This document shows positions 1-5,616 of a stretch of DNA of 12,183 nt, piece after piece. Positions within the stretch are counted from its first letter, which is position 1; each line of letters opens with the position of its first letter. The notes under the pieces are model-generated. The model was not told where the DNA came from. It saw only the letters and a program-made list of their open reading frames with translations, and ran no database searches. The position numbers were made by a program, and so were the translations under genes. Origin of the DNA: CAYWTX01 sp964461295 (GTDB lineage Bacteria > Planctomycetota > Phycisphaerae > SM23-33); assembly GCA_964461295.1 (NCBI GenBank), contig CAYWTX010000173.1:1-12183 (forward strand), read 5' to 3'.

Positions 1-66
1 CTGCATGACCTGCTCCTTCTCAATGTGGCTCTGCCTCTGACCGGCAACACGCTGGCCAAAGCGTAA
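1..66 (+). CDS. C-terminal end of an unidentified protein (partial)
   Basis: Frame 1 is open from the window edge and ends in TAA at 64-66. It gives 21 residues that end LPLTGNTLAKA. The start lies outside the window. The codons have a moderate preference for G or C in the third position, as expected for a real gene here, but the piece is too short to assign a family. The opposite strand is also open over this stretch, so coding direction is uncertain. If real, the gene converges on the HEAT-repeat gene that ends at 226, and a short GC hairpin (117-133) lies between them. Confidence 0.3.
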   Translation: MHDLLLLNVALPLTGNTLAKA

Positions 67-116
67 CCCACGGCCTTGAGACTGGGGCAGGTCAATCCAT
101 TATGTCTAGATCCTGA

Positions 117-133
117 TCGCCCCTTCCGGGCGA
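117..133. terminator. Short GC hairpin between convergent gene ends
   Basis: TCGCCC (117-122) pairs with GGGCGA (128-133) around a 5-nt loop. It lies between the end of the leftmost reading frame (66) and the end of the HEAT-repeat gene (226, minus). No T-run follows on either strand, so it is a weak candidate for an intrinsic terminator and could simply be an RNA-stabilising 3' structure. Confidence 0.25.
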
Positions 134-156
134 AGAGGGACAAGGCCGCTTCCGCG

Positions 157-229
157 ATTCTTTCACAAACTCTCACGCATCCTGATACTTCTGAGAGAGG
201 CGCCTTCCAATTCTTTCAGAAGCTCTCAC
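157..229. repeat. Imperfect 20-bp direct repeat at the 3' end of the HEAT gene
   Basis: Positions 157-176 and 210-229 share 18 of 20 bases (ATTCTTTCAxAAxCTCTCAC), 53 bp apart. The second copy overlaps the stop codon of the HEAT-repeat gene. A looser match, TCCTGAT, also recurs near 111 and 181. This may be a small tandem duplication of about 53 bp that has since diverged, or two copies of a short dispersed repeat. Confidence 0.45.
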
Positions 230-1227
230 TTCAGTTTCTCCTGCGCCGCCTTCGCGGCCGCCTTGACTTCCGGAGAGTAGTGTTTGCAGGCTTTTTCCAG
301 GGCTGCTGTCGTGTTGGGATCGCCGCGTCTGCCGATCTTGCCCAGGACGTCGATGATGGCGGCAACGTCGGCGGGGGAGGCGAACTCCAGCGTCTCGGCG
401 AGGCGGACGGCCAGCGGTTCGGCCGCCGGATGGCCCATCTTCCTGAGCAGGTCGATCGCCTCGCCCTTGAAGGCCTGCGGGGGGTTCCGCAAGAGCAGGG
501 CGACCATGAGCGGCTCGACCGCGGGGGGTCCGATGGCCGCCAGGGCCTCCCCGGCCGCCGCACGCACCGTCTCGGAATGGTCGTCCCTCATGGTTGCCAG
601 CAGCGGCTCGGCCGAGGCGGCGTCCTTCATTCGCCCCAGGGCGCTGGCCGCATGGACGCGAACCGACTCCCGCTGGTGCCCCAACGCCCTTCGCACCTGC
701 GGAGCAGCGGCCGTGCCGAGGGCGGCCAGGCCGTCGGCGCTGGCCTGCTGGACCTCGGCGGCAGGATGGGTCAGCCCGCCCTCGACAAGGCTGAAGGCCG
801 CCTTCACGTCGTGAAGCTTGCCCAGCGACCGCGCCGCTTCGGCGGCCACCGAAGCAACCTTGTCGGTTGTCACAGCCACGCCAAGGCCCTGGAGGATGCG
901 GTCGTTGGCGTCGCCGATCTCGCCCAGCGCCCAGGCGCTCGCCTGGCGGACGCGGGGGTCCTCGTCGCGCAAGTGCCCCAGGATCCGCTCCCACGCCTTC
1001 CGCACCTTGTACTGGCCCAGCGTGCTCACGGCCGCGACACGCTTGTCGCGATCGCCCAACTCCGCAACCGCCTGCTCGACCTCGCCGTCCGACAGCGCCG
1101 CGCGCATCGTGGATGCCGTTGGGCCGCCGCCCCCGCGCTGCCCGCTCTTGCCGCAGCCCAGCAGCAAGGCCGGCACCAGCCAGGCCGCCATCGCCGCTCG
1201 GCTTGCCGCACGCCAGATGCACTCCAT
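226..1227 (-). CDS. HEAT-repeat lipoprotein
   Basis: A 333-residue protein. The start at 1227 is chosen because AGGAG lies 7 nt upstream and because it gives a clean lipoprotein signal: a basic n-region (MECIWRAASR), a hydrophobic stretch, and the lipobox LLLGC with the lipidated cysteine at residue 25. After a short Gly/Ser-rich linker the rest is a run of about seven to nine 30-residue HEAT/PBS-lyase-type helical repeats. Each has the pattern VRxxAAxALGxIGD (examples: EDPRVRQASAWALGEIGD and ESVRVHAASALGRM). Such solenoids are protein-binding scaffolds; no catalytic residues are visible. The protein should be anchored to a membrane facing the periplasm. It is divergent from the HIT gene. A long upstream in-frame extension (to 2391) is only antisense shadow. 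A weak TTGCTT-N17-CACAAT promoter can be proposed in the divergent gap. Specific partner and function are unknown. Confidence 0.85.
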   Translation of the reverse strand: MECIWRAASRAAMAAWLVPALLLGCGKSGQRGGGGPTASTMRAALSDGEVEQAVAELGDRDKRVAAVSTLGQYKVRKAWERILGHLRDEDPRVRQASAWALGEIGDANDRILQGLGVAVTTDKVASVAAEAARSLGKLHDVKAAFSLVEGGLTHPAAEVQQASADGLAALGTAAAPQVRRALGHQRESVRVHAASALGRMKDAASAEPLLATMRDDHSETVRAAAGEALAAIGPPAVEPLMVALLLRNPPQAFKGEAIDLLRKMGHPAAEPLAVRLAETLEFASPADVAAIIDVLGKIGRRGDPNTTAALEKACKHYSPEVKAAAKAAQEKLK

Positions 1228-1328
1228 GCGCCTGCTCCTGCTGAACACCCGCGGCGATTGTGCCCTTCGGCGGCCGGCAAAGCAAGGCTTCGGCCCACCA
1301 GGGGCGGTTTCCACTGCGGTTTCTGCCC

Positions 1329-1357
1329 TTGCCAGTCCGGTCTTCGGGGCGCATACT
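1329..1357 (+). promoter_or_regulatory. Candidate sigma-70 promoter of the HIT gene
   Basis: TTGCCA (1329-1334, five of six to TTGACA), a 17-nt spacer, and CATACT (1352-1357, four of six to TATAAT). It ends 39 nt before the HIT-gene start. Its position in the divergent gap fits, but it is a sequence match only. Confidence 0.4.
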
Positions 1358-1396
1358 GTGCCGCTGGCGAGCAGGTCGCCACTTCGGAGCAGGACG

Positions 1397-1822
1397 ATGG
1401 CCAGCGATCCCAACTGCGTCTTCTGCAGGATTGTCGCCGGGCAGATACCGGCGCAGAAGGTCCACGAGGACCAGGCTTGCCTGGCGTTCCTCGACGTGGG
1501 TCCGCTGGCCGACGGGCACTTGCTGCTGATCCCCAAGGAGCACGCGCCCACGCTGGGCGACATGTCGCCCGAGCAGGCGGCGGCCACGCTGAGGAACCTG
1601 CCGGCGCTGGTGCGGGCGGTGACGCAGGCGACCGGCTGCTCGGGCGTCAACGTCCTGCAGAACAACGGCCGCTCCGCCAGCCAACTCGTCATGCACGCCC
1701 ACTTCCACATCATCCCGCGGAAGGAGGGCGACGCGTTCCACTTCAACTGGCCGGCGGGCAAGTACCCGCCGGGCAAGATCGTGGCCATGGCGGAGGCGAT
1801 CCGCGACGCGCTGGAGGAGTGA
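1397..1822 (+). CDS. HIT-family (histidine triad) nucleotide-binding protein
   Basis: A 141-residue protein, the usual length for a HINT/HIT hydrolase. The catalytic histidine triad HAHFH sits at residues 100-104 within the segment MHAHFHIIPR, and the middle histidine (102) is the expected nucleophile. The N-terminus carries C7-x-x-C10 in PNCVFCRIV, typical of the zinc-containing HIT branch. The C-terminal FHFNW motif is also family-typical. HIT proteins cleave nucleoside phosphoramidates or dinucleoside polyphosphates in the cytoplasm; the exact substrate cannot be read from sequence. The start at 1397 is preferred over the upstream-open frame because homologous sequence begins there and GGAG/AGGA lies just upstream. 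It is followed by two hairpins (1833-1894) and then the isomerase genes, so it is probably its own transcription unit. Confidence 0.92.
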   Translation: MASDPNCVFCRIVAGQIPAQKVHEDQACLAFLDVGPLADGHLLLIPKEHAPTLGDMSPEQAAATLRNLPALVRAVTQATGCSGVNVLQNNGRSASQLVMHAHFHIIPRKEGDAFHFNWPAGKYPPGKIVAMAEAIRDALEE

Positions 1823-1832
1823 GCGGCAAGCG

Positions 1833-1912
1833 GATCCCGGGGACCGGGGGATCGGAGTTCGGCGCCCGGAGGCCTGCCCGCTTCAGCGGGTAGGTCCGTC
1901 TGAGCGGGTAGG
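1833..1912 (+). repeat. Two hairpins and a repeated AGCGGGTAGG motif after the HIT gene
   Basis: GATCCC (1833-1838) pairs with GGGATC (1848-1853). A tighter hairpin follows: CCTGCCCGCT (1873-1882), loop TC, AGCGGGTAGG (1885-1894), ten pairs including one G-T. A second AGCGGGTAGG appears at 1903-1912. There is no T-run, so classical termination is doubtful. The near-perfect short palindrome plus a repeated half looks like a small dispersed palindromic repeat. It could still stabilise the HIT mRNA 3' end. Confidence 0.45.
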
Positions 1913-1956
1913 CGTGTTGCGTTGGGAATCGTCAAGGGCAGAAGGGACAAGACAGG

Positions 1957-2553
1957 ATGAGTTCGCGGACAGGAAGAACAACGGGCGTTGTGTTGCTGTG
2001 CGTCGCGGCGGCGGCCGTTGCGGGCTGCTGCGGCGGCGCGGCCGATAAAGGCAAGTTCCCCGTGGTCGCGATCGAGACGTCGCATGGCACGATCAAGGCG
2101 GAGCTCTGGCCGGACAAGGCCCCGGTGACGGTGCGGAATTTCCTTCGGTACGTGGATGAGAAGCACTACGACGGCACGATCTTCCACCGCGTGATTCCGA
2201 CGTTCATGATCCAGGGCGGCGGGTTCACGCCGGACATGAACCAGAAGCCCTGCCACGAGCCGATCGTGAATGAAGCCACGAACGGCCTGAAAAACCTTCG
2301 CGGCACGTTGGCGATGGCCCGCACGGACGTGGTCAACAGCGCCACGGCCCAGTTTTTCATCAACACCGTGGACAACCGCAGCTTGGACCACGCGGGGGCG
2401 GCGAACTTCGGCTACGCGGTGTTCGGGCAGGTGGTGGAGGGGATGGACGTCGTGGACAAGATCAGGCAGGCGCCGACGGCGACGAAGGACGGGATGGACG
2501 ACGTGCCGGTCACGCCGGTGGCCATCAAGTCAATTCGCCGCGCGGACAAGTAG
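1957..2553 (+). CDS. Cyclophilin-type peptidyl-prolyl cis-trans isomerase, lipoprotein
   Basis: A 198-residue protein. The N-terminus is a lipoprotein signal (basic SSRTGRTTG, hydrophobic VVLLCVAAAA, lipobox VAGC with the lipidated cysteine at residue 24). The cyclophilin domain fills residues 36-196. Family landmarks are FHRVIPTFMIQGG with catalytic Arg78, Phe83 and Gln86, then AMART and NSATAQFFIN around residues 119-136. It should catalyse proline isomerisation in proteins outside the cytoplasmic membrane. The start is supported by GAAGGG about 10 nt upstream. The next gene is a cytoplasmic paralogue only 72 nt downstream, so the two probably arose by tandem duplication and may be co-transcribed. 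The lysine-rich bacterial cyclophilins of this short type are PpiA/PpiB-like; no stricter symbol is justified. Confidence 0.9.
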   Translation: MSSRTGRTTGVVLLCVAAAAVAGCCGGAADKGKFPVVAIETSHGTIKAELWPDKAPVTVRNFLRYVDEKHYDGTIFHRVIPTFMIQGGGFTPDMNQKPCHEPIVNEATNGLKNLRGTLAMARTDVVNSATAQFFINTVDNRSLDHAGAANFGYAVFGQVVEGMDVVDKIRQAPTATKDGMDDVPVTPVAIKSIRRADK

Positions 2554-2625
2554 CCCGAATGGGCAATGTCCGGGTCTTGGCGCCTGGGATTGGGAGTCTG
2601 TTCGCGGGAACCGAAGGAGTCATTC

Positions 2626-3123
2626 ATGGTGGTATTGGAGACGTCGCTGGGGACGATCAAGCTGGAACTGGACGCGGAGAAGGCACCGGTGACGGTGGCG
2701 AATTTCCTGCGGTATGTGGACGAGAAGCACTACGACGGCACGATCTTCCACCGCGTGATCCCGGGCTTCATGGTCCAGTGCGGCGGCTTCACGGCCGACA
2801 TGAAGCAGAAGCCCACGGGCGAGCCGATCGACAACGAGGCGAAGAACGGGCTGAAGAACAAGAAGTACACCATCGCGATGGCCCGGACGAGCCAGGTCAA
2901 CAGCGCGACGTCGCAGTTCTTCATCAACACGGCGGACAACGCCTTCCTCGACAACGGCGCGAGGGACTACGGGTACGCGGTGTTCGGGCACGTGGCGGAA
3001 GGCACGGACGTCGTGGACAGGATCGAGAAGTCGCCGACGAAGACGGTGGCCGGGATGGAGAACGTGCCGGCCAAGGCGATCACGATCAACACGGCGCGCC
3101 GGGCGGAAGCGCCGGCGAAGTAG
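2626..3123 (+). CDS. Cyclophilin-type peptidyl-prolyl cis-trans isomerase, cytoplasmic
   Basis: A 165-residue single-domain cyclophilin, close to the length of PpiB-type enzymes, with no signal peptide. The start at 2626 is chosen over the open upstream frame because AAGGAG sits 7 nt before it and the conserved domain begins at once (MVVLETSLGTIKLEL). Key residues are FHRVIP with Arg43, Phe48 and Gln51, and NSATSQFFIN at residues 92-101. One oddity is MVQCGGF in place of the commoner QGGGF, with Cys52 beside the active-site glutamine. It is clearly paralogous to the upstream lipoprotein isomerase; a 38-nt block (2158-2195 and 2722-2759) is identical between them. Expected role: protein folding in the cytoplasm. 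Confidence 0.9.
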   Translation: MVVLETSLGTIKLELDAEKAPVTVANFLRYVDEKHYDGTIFHRVIPGFMVQCGGFTADMKQKPTGEPIDNEAKNGLKNKKYTIAMARTSQVNSATSQFFINTADNAFLDNGARDYGYAVFGHVAEGTDVVDRIEKSPTKTVAGMENVPAKAITINTARRAEAPAK

Positions 3124-3138
3124 GAGGAAGAACCGGCC

Positions 3139-3162
3139 GCGAAGGGCGCAAGGGGCGCGGAG
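3139..3162. repeat. Short degenerate 8-9 bp tandem repeat
   Basis: About three degenerate units of the form GCGAAGG / GCGCAAGG / GGCGCGGAG follow the isomerase gene. This resembles the simple GCGAAGGGC-type intergenic repeats seen in several planctomycete-like genomes (recalled, not searched). It has no evident gene function. Confidence 0.3.
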
Positions 3163-3213
3163 AAGAGGTCCCCTCGTTGGGTGGCGCCTCGCGTTGTCGT
3201 CGCCCCCCGCGGC

Positions 3214-3230
3214 TTGTGCCGTCGGCACAA
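3214..3230. promoter_or_regulatory. 17-bp palindrome beside the glycosyltransferase promoter
   Basis: TTGTGCCG (3214-3221), a single T, and CGGCACAA (3223-3230) form a perfect 8+1+8 palindrome ending 2 nt before the -35 box at 3233. It could be a repressor or activator operator, or the hairpin terminator of the isomerase transcript (no T-run follows). Its placement just upstream of -35 suits an activator or a promoter-edge operator. Confidence 0.4.
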
Positions 3231-3232
3231 CC

Positions 3233-3262
3233 TTGACTGTTCTCGCGGTTGCATCTAGAATT
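3233..3262 (+). promoter_or_regulatory. Sigma-70-type promoter of the glycosyltransferase gene
   Basis: TTGACT (3233-3238), an 18-nt spacer, and TAGAAT (3257-3262), each five of six to consensus. Transcription would start near 3269, leaving a leader of about 38 nt before the start at 3307. This is the best-looking promoter in the window. Confidence 0.6.
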
Positions 3263-3306
3263 CCTCCACGGGAATGTCGGGGCTGCCCCGGGCCCTTGAG
3301 GATCGC

Positions 3307-4818
3307 ATGGACTATACCGAGCTCGCCAAGATCGCCTTCATGGCCCTGTACACCTTCGCGCTGGTGATGGTGTCGCTGTACGGTCTGCACCGCTACGCCA
3401 TCGTCTACCTGTACTACCGGCACCGGCGGCGGATGCCCGAGATGGCCGGGCAGTTCGCCGACCTGCCTCGCGTGACGGTGCAGTTGCCGATGTACAACGA
3501 GCAGTACGTGGCCAAGCGTGTGATTGAGGCGGCCTGCCGCATCGATTACCCGCGCGAGAAGTTGCAGATCCAGGTTCTCGACGACAGCACCGACGACACG
3601 CGGGAGATCGCCCTGGCGGCCGTCCAGGAAGCCCGGGCCGATGGGTTCGACGTGCAGTACGTCCACCGCGACGACCGGACGGGTTACAAGGCCGGCGCCC
3701 TGGAGAACGGGCTGAAGACCGCCACGGGCGAGTTCGTGACGATCTTCGACGCCGACTTCATCCCTTCGCCGGACATCCTGGCCAAGTCGATCCACTACTT
3801 CAGCGATCCGCGAGTGTGCGTGGTGCAGACGCGGTGGGAGCACCTCAACCGCGAGGACAGCATGCTCACGCGGGCCCAGGCGATCTTCCTCGACGGGCAC
3901 TTCGCCATCGAGCACGTCGCCCGCAACCGCAGCGAGCGGTTCATGAGCTTCAACGGCACGGCGGGGACGTGGCGGCGGTCGGCCATCGCCGATGCCGGCG
4001 GCTGGCAGCATGACACGCTGACGGAAGACCTGGACTTGTCGTACCGGGCGCAACTCAAGGGGTGGAAATTCGTGTTCCTGCCTGATCTCACGGCCCCCGC
4101 GGAGCTGCCGCCGGAGATGCGCGCGTTCAAGGCGCAGCAGTTCCGCTGGACCAAGGGCGGCGCGCAGACGACGCTGAAGCTGCTGCCGAAGGTGCTGCTG
4201 TCCAAGGCCCCGCTGAAGGTGAAGGTCGAGGCGTTCTTCCACCTCACGGGCTTCACGATGCACCTGTACGTGCTGATCCTGATCGCCCTGATGTACCCGG
4301 CGCTGTACCTCAAGAGCGTGCCGTTCGAGCAAGGCACGTTCTGGCGAGGCGCGTTCGACATCGGCGTGTTCGCCCTGGCGACGCTGTCGGCCAGCGTGTT
4401 CTACATCGCCGGGCAGATCGAGTTGCTCCGCGACTGGCGGACCGTGGTGAAGTACATGCCGATCCTCATGGCCGTCGGCGTGGGCATGTGCCTGTCCAAC
4501 ACCAAGGCGATCGTCGAGGCCGCGCTCGGGCACAAGAGCGAGTTCGTGCGGACCCCGAAATACGGTTCGGCCGGCGGGCTGCCGAACACCGCCAAGCCGA
4601 AGCGGCGCCGGCACGGCTGGCTGCCGTACGTGGAACTGGCGTTCGGCTTCTACATGGTCGCCTGCGCCGTCCAGAGCGTCATTACGACCCGCGGCGTGAT
4701 GGCGGCGCCGTTCCTGGTCATCTTCGCATTCGGCTTCTTCTACATCTCGGTGATGAGCTTCATGGCCCAGCCGTCCGCGAAGACAAGCGAGGCCGAACCG
4801 GTGAAGGTGGCGGCGTAA
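3307..4818 (+). CDS. Processive family-2 glycosyltransferase, cellulose-synthase-like membrane protein
   Basis: A 503-residue membrane enzyme. One N-terminal helix (about 8-27) precedes a cytoplasmic GT-A domain with the full processive GT2 signature: LDDSTDD (91-97), DAD (148-150), TED (239-241) and QQFRW (277-281). Several helices follow (about 313-333, 352-370, 382-397, 440-459, 466-484), with the family-typical FVRTPKYG at 413-420. It should polymerise a beta-linked polysaccharide from a nucleotide sugar at the cytoplasmic membrane, probably coupled to export. The sugar cannot be told from sequence; cellulose-, glucomannan- or related Csl-type products are all possible. The start at 3307 is chosen over 3274 because GAGGA lies 5 nt before it. 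No PilZ domain, BcsB-like partner or cyclic-di-GMP element is adjacent, so it appears to be a stand-alone synthase with its own promoter. A 6-bp hairpin (4819-4835) directly follows the stop. Confidence 0.9.
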   Translation: MDYTELAKIAFMALYTFALVMVSLYGLHRYAIVYLYYRHRRRMPEMAGQFADLPRVTVQLPMYNEQYVAKRVIEAACRIDYPREKLQIQVLDDSTDDTREIALAAVQEARADGFDVQYVHRDDRTGYKAGALENGLKTATGEFVTIFDADFIPSPDILAKSIHYFSDPRVCVVQTRWEHLNREDSMLTRAQAIFLDGHFAIEHVARNRSERFMSFNGTAGTWRRSAIADAGGWQHDTLTEDLDLSYRAQLKGWKFVFLPDLTAPAELPPEMRAFKAQQFRWTKGGAQTTLKLLPKVLLSKAPLKVKVEAFFHLTGFTMHLYVLILIALMYPALYLKSVPFEQGTFWRGAFDIGVFALATLSASVFYIAGQIELLRDWRTVVKYMPILMAVGVGMCLSNTKAIVEAALGHKSEFVRTPKYGSAGGLPNTAKPKRRRHGWLPYVELAFGFYMVACAVQSVITTRGVMAAPFLVIFAFGFFYISVMSFMAQPSAKTSEAEPVKVAA

Positions 4819-4835
4819 GGAAGCCGCCTGCTTCC
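4819..4835 (+). terminator. Hairpin directly after the glycosyltransferase stop codon
   Basis: GGAAGC (4819-4824), loop CGCCT, GCTTCC (4830-4835) begins at the base after the TAA stop. There is no T-run, so termination is uncertain; it may protect the mRNA 3' end. Confidence 0.3.
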
Positions 4836-4895
4836 AGATCGTCCGGCCGCGCTGTGTAAGTCTTCGCTCTGGACGAGCCAGCCCAAAGCGGCCTG

Positions 4896-5132
4896 ACAGA
4901 GCCGGCCCGTGCCGGGCCGGTCGCCACGCGTCAGGAACCGTGTGCGGATCTCCGGGGGCGGCGCGCGGGCGCTCGCGGGCGGCGCGCGGACGCTCGGGGG
5001 CGGCTCGGGGACGGCGTGCGGACGCCCGGGGATGGCGTGCGGACGCTCGGGGACGGCGTGCGGACGCTCGGGGATGGCGTGCGGACGCGATCACCAGAAG
5101 TTGCCGACCGGCCCGGCACGGGCCGGCTCTGT
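4896..5132. repeat. Perfect 28-bp inverted repeats enclosing a minisatellite
   Basis: The left arm (4896-4923) and right arm (5105-5132) are exact reverse complements over 28 bp. Each arm is also a hairpin by itself: CCGGCCCG, TGC or GCA, CGGGCCGG (left 4902-4920, right 5108-5126). They bracket 181 bp that consist mostly of a 21-bp tandem array. The unit therefore could extrude as a large cruciform or fold as an RNA. The perfection of the arms implies recent origin or active maintenance. No transposase or other gene lies between the arms, so if mobile it is non-autonomous. Confidence 0.75.
4950..5087. repeat. 21-bp tandem repeat array (minisatellite)
   Basis: About six and a half units. Regular 21-bp units start at 4972, 5004, 5025, 5046 and 5067, each of the form CTCGGGGAYGG followed by CGTGCGGACG. 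A 22-bp divergent unit lies at 4950-4971 and an 11-bp partial unit at 4993-5003. The right-hand units are nearly identical and alternate GAC/GAT at one position, which suggests that a 42-bp doublet was duplicated last; the left units are more degenerate. Because 21 is a multiple of three, several frames stay open across it, but no start, codon bias or family supports translation. Confidence 0.8.
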
Positions 5133-5139
5133 TGGTCCT

Positions 5140-5243
5140 TCAGCTCCGTGGGTTCGTCAGCTCGGGTGGGTTCGTCAGTTCGGGGTGGTTCGTCAGTTCG
5201 GGTGGTTCGTCAGTTCGGGTGGTCCTTGAGTTCGGTTGGCTTC
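5140..5243. repeat. 17-18 bp tandem repeat array
   Basis: Five clear units (5140-5156, 5157-5174, 5175-5192, 5193-5209, 5210-5226) of the form TCAGTTCGGGTGGTTCG, with one extra G in two units, then a decayed sixth from 5227. The array is G/T-rich on the plus strand and unrelated in sequence to the 21-bp array beside it. It lies just 3' of tRNA-Leu. The mixture of 17 and 18 bp units argues against coding. Confidence 0.75.
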
Positions 5244-5265
5244 CTTCTGTTCGGACGCCTTGCAT

Positions 5266-5347
5266 TGCGAGGGGAGGGACTCGAACCCACATCCCTTTCG
5301 GGACCAGGACCTAAACCTGGCGCGTCTGCCAATTTCGCCACCCTCGC
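5266..5347 (-). tRNA. tRNA-Leu (anticodon UAG)
   Basis: On the minus strand the acceptor stem GCGAGGG pairs with CCCTCGC, followed by discriminator A at 5266. The D-arm is GCG-AAATTGGCAGA-CGC. The anticodon stem CCAGG/CCTGG holds loop TTTAGGT, giving anticodon TAG. A long class-II variable arm (TCCC-GAAA-GGGA) is present, as expected for leucine. The T-loop is TTCGAGT. The T-stem GTGGG/CCCTC contains one T-T mismatch. CCA is not encoded. No convincing promoter is visible upstream, where the palindromic element at 5392-5467 lies. Confidence 0.95.
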
Positions 5348-5354
5348 GAAGACG

Positions 5355-5383
5355 GTAACCGGTGGTCAGTAGCCGGTAGCTGG
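5355..5383. repeat. Degenerate GGTAACCGGT / CAGTAGCCGGTAGC repeat
   Basis: A short phrase-like repeat in which the CGGT core recurs (GTAACCGGT, then AGCCGGTAGC). Similar CGGT-bearing units occur at 5473-5507 on the other side of the palindromic element, so the two stretches may be parts of one repeat cluster. Confidence 0.3.
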
Positions 5384-5391
5384 TTTCCTCG

Positions 5392-5467
5392 TTTGTAGTC
5401 CCGCCGTAAGGCGGAATCCCGGCACGCTTGCGACGGGAAACGGCCCGCCTTACGGCGGAACTACGAA
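5392..5467. repeat. 76-bp palindromic element
   Basis: The left arm (5392-5414) and right arm (5445-5467) are inverted copies over 23 bp with two differences. Each arm contains the smaller palindrome CCGCCGTAAGGCGG or its complement. The 30-bp centre holds a further short inverted pair (TCCCG and CGGGA, 5417-5438). Nested hairpins of this kind are typical of REP/MITE-like dispersed repeats. It sits between tRNA-Leu and the secreted TPR-like gene and overlaps a false upstream extension of that gene. Confidence 0.7.
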
Positions 5468-5472
5468 CAGGT

Positions 5473-5507
5473 CCAGTATCCGGTCTCACAGTTCCCAGTA
5501 TACGGTC
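5473..5507. repeat. 13-bp direct repeat
   Basis: CCAGTATCCGGTC (5473-5485) recurs as CCAGTATACGGTC (5495-5507), one mismatch, 22 bp apart. The same CCAGTATA core also appears at the tRNA-Cys promoter (6959-6966). It could be a paired protein-binding site before the gene at 5617 or part of the local repeat cluster. Confidence 0.4.
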
Positions 5508-5616
5508 TTGTCGCGATTTCGTGCAAGGCACCCACGCCCTGGCCAGGAACACCTGGCTAAGAACAGGTTGCCCGCCGCCCTGTCCGGCGATACCATACGC
5601 TTCGCAGGAGATGGCG

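Noticed and set aside
76..1893. 605-codon plus-strand frame over the HEAT and HIT genes
   Set aside because: It is antisense to the HEAT gene and out of frame with the HIT gene, with no family resemblance.
1228..2391. Long upstream extension of the HEAT-repeat frame
   Set aside because: It runs antisense through the HIT and isomerase genes. The lipoprotein signal and AGGAG site at 1227 fix the real start.
2620..5094. 824-codon open frame on the minus strand
   Set aside because: It is antisense to the well-supported cyclophilin and glycosyltransferase genes and to the 21-bp array, with Arg/His/Leu-rich nonsense composition. It is a by-product of high GC.
4896..5243. CRISPR array
   Set aside because: The repeats are head-to-tail with no unique spacers, and no cas gene is near.
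5016..5372. Repeat protein encoded by the 21-bp array
   Set aside because: The 7-codon period leaves frames open, but the frame runs on through a second non-triplet array and into the tRNA-Leu gene on the other strand. No start site or family supports it.
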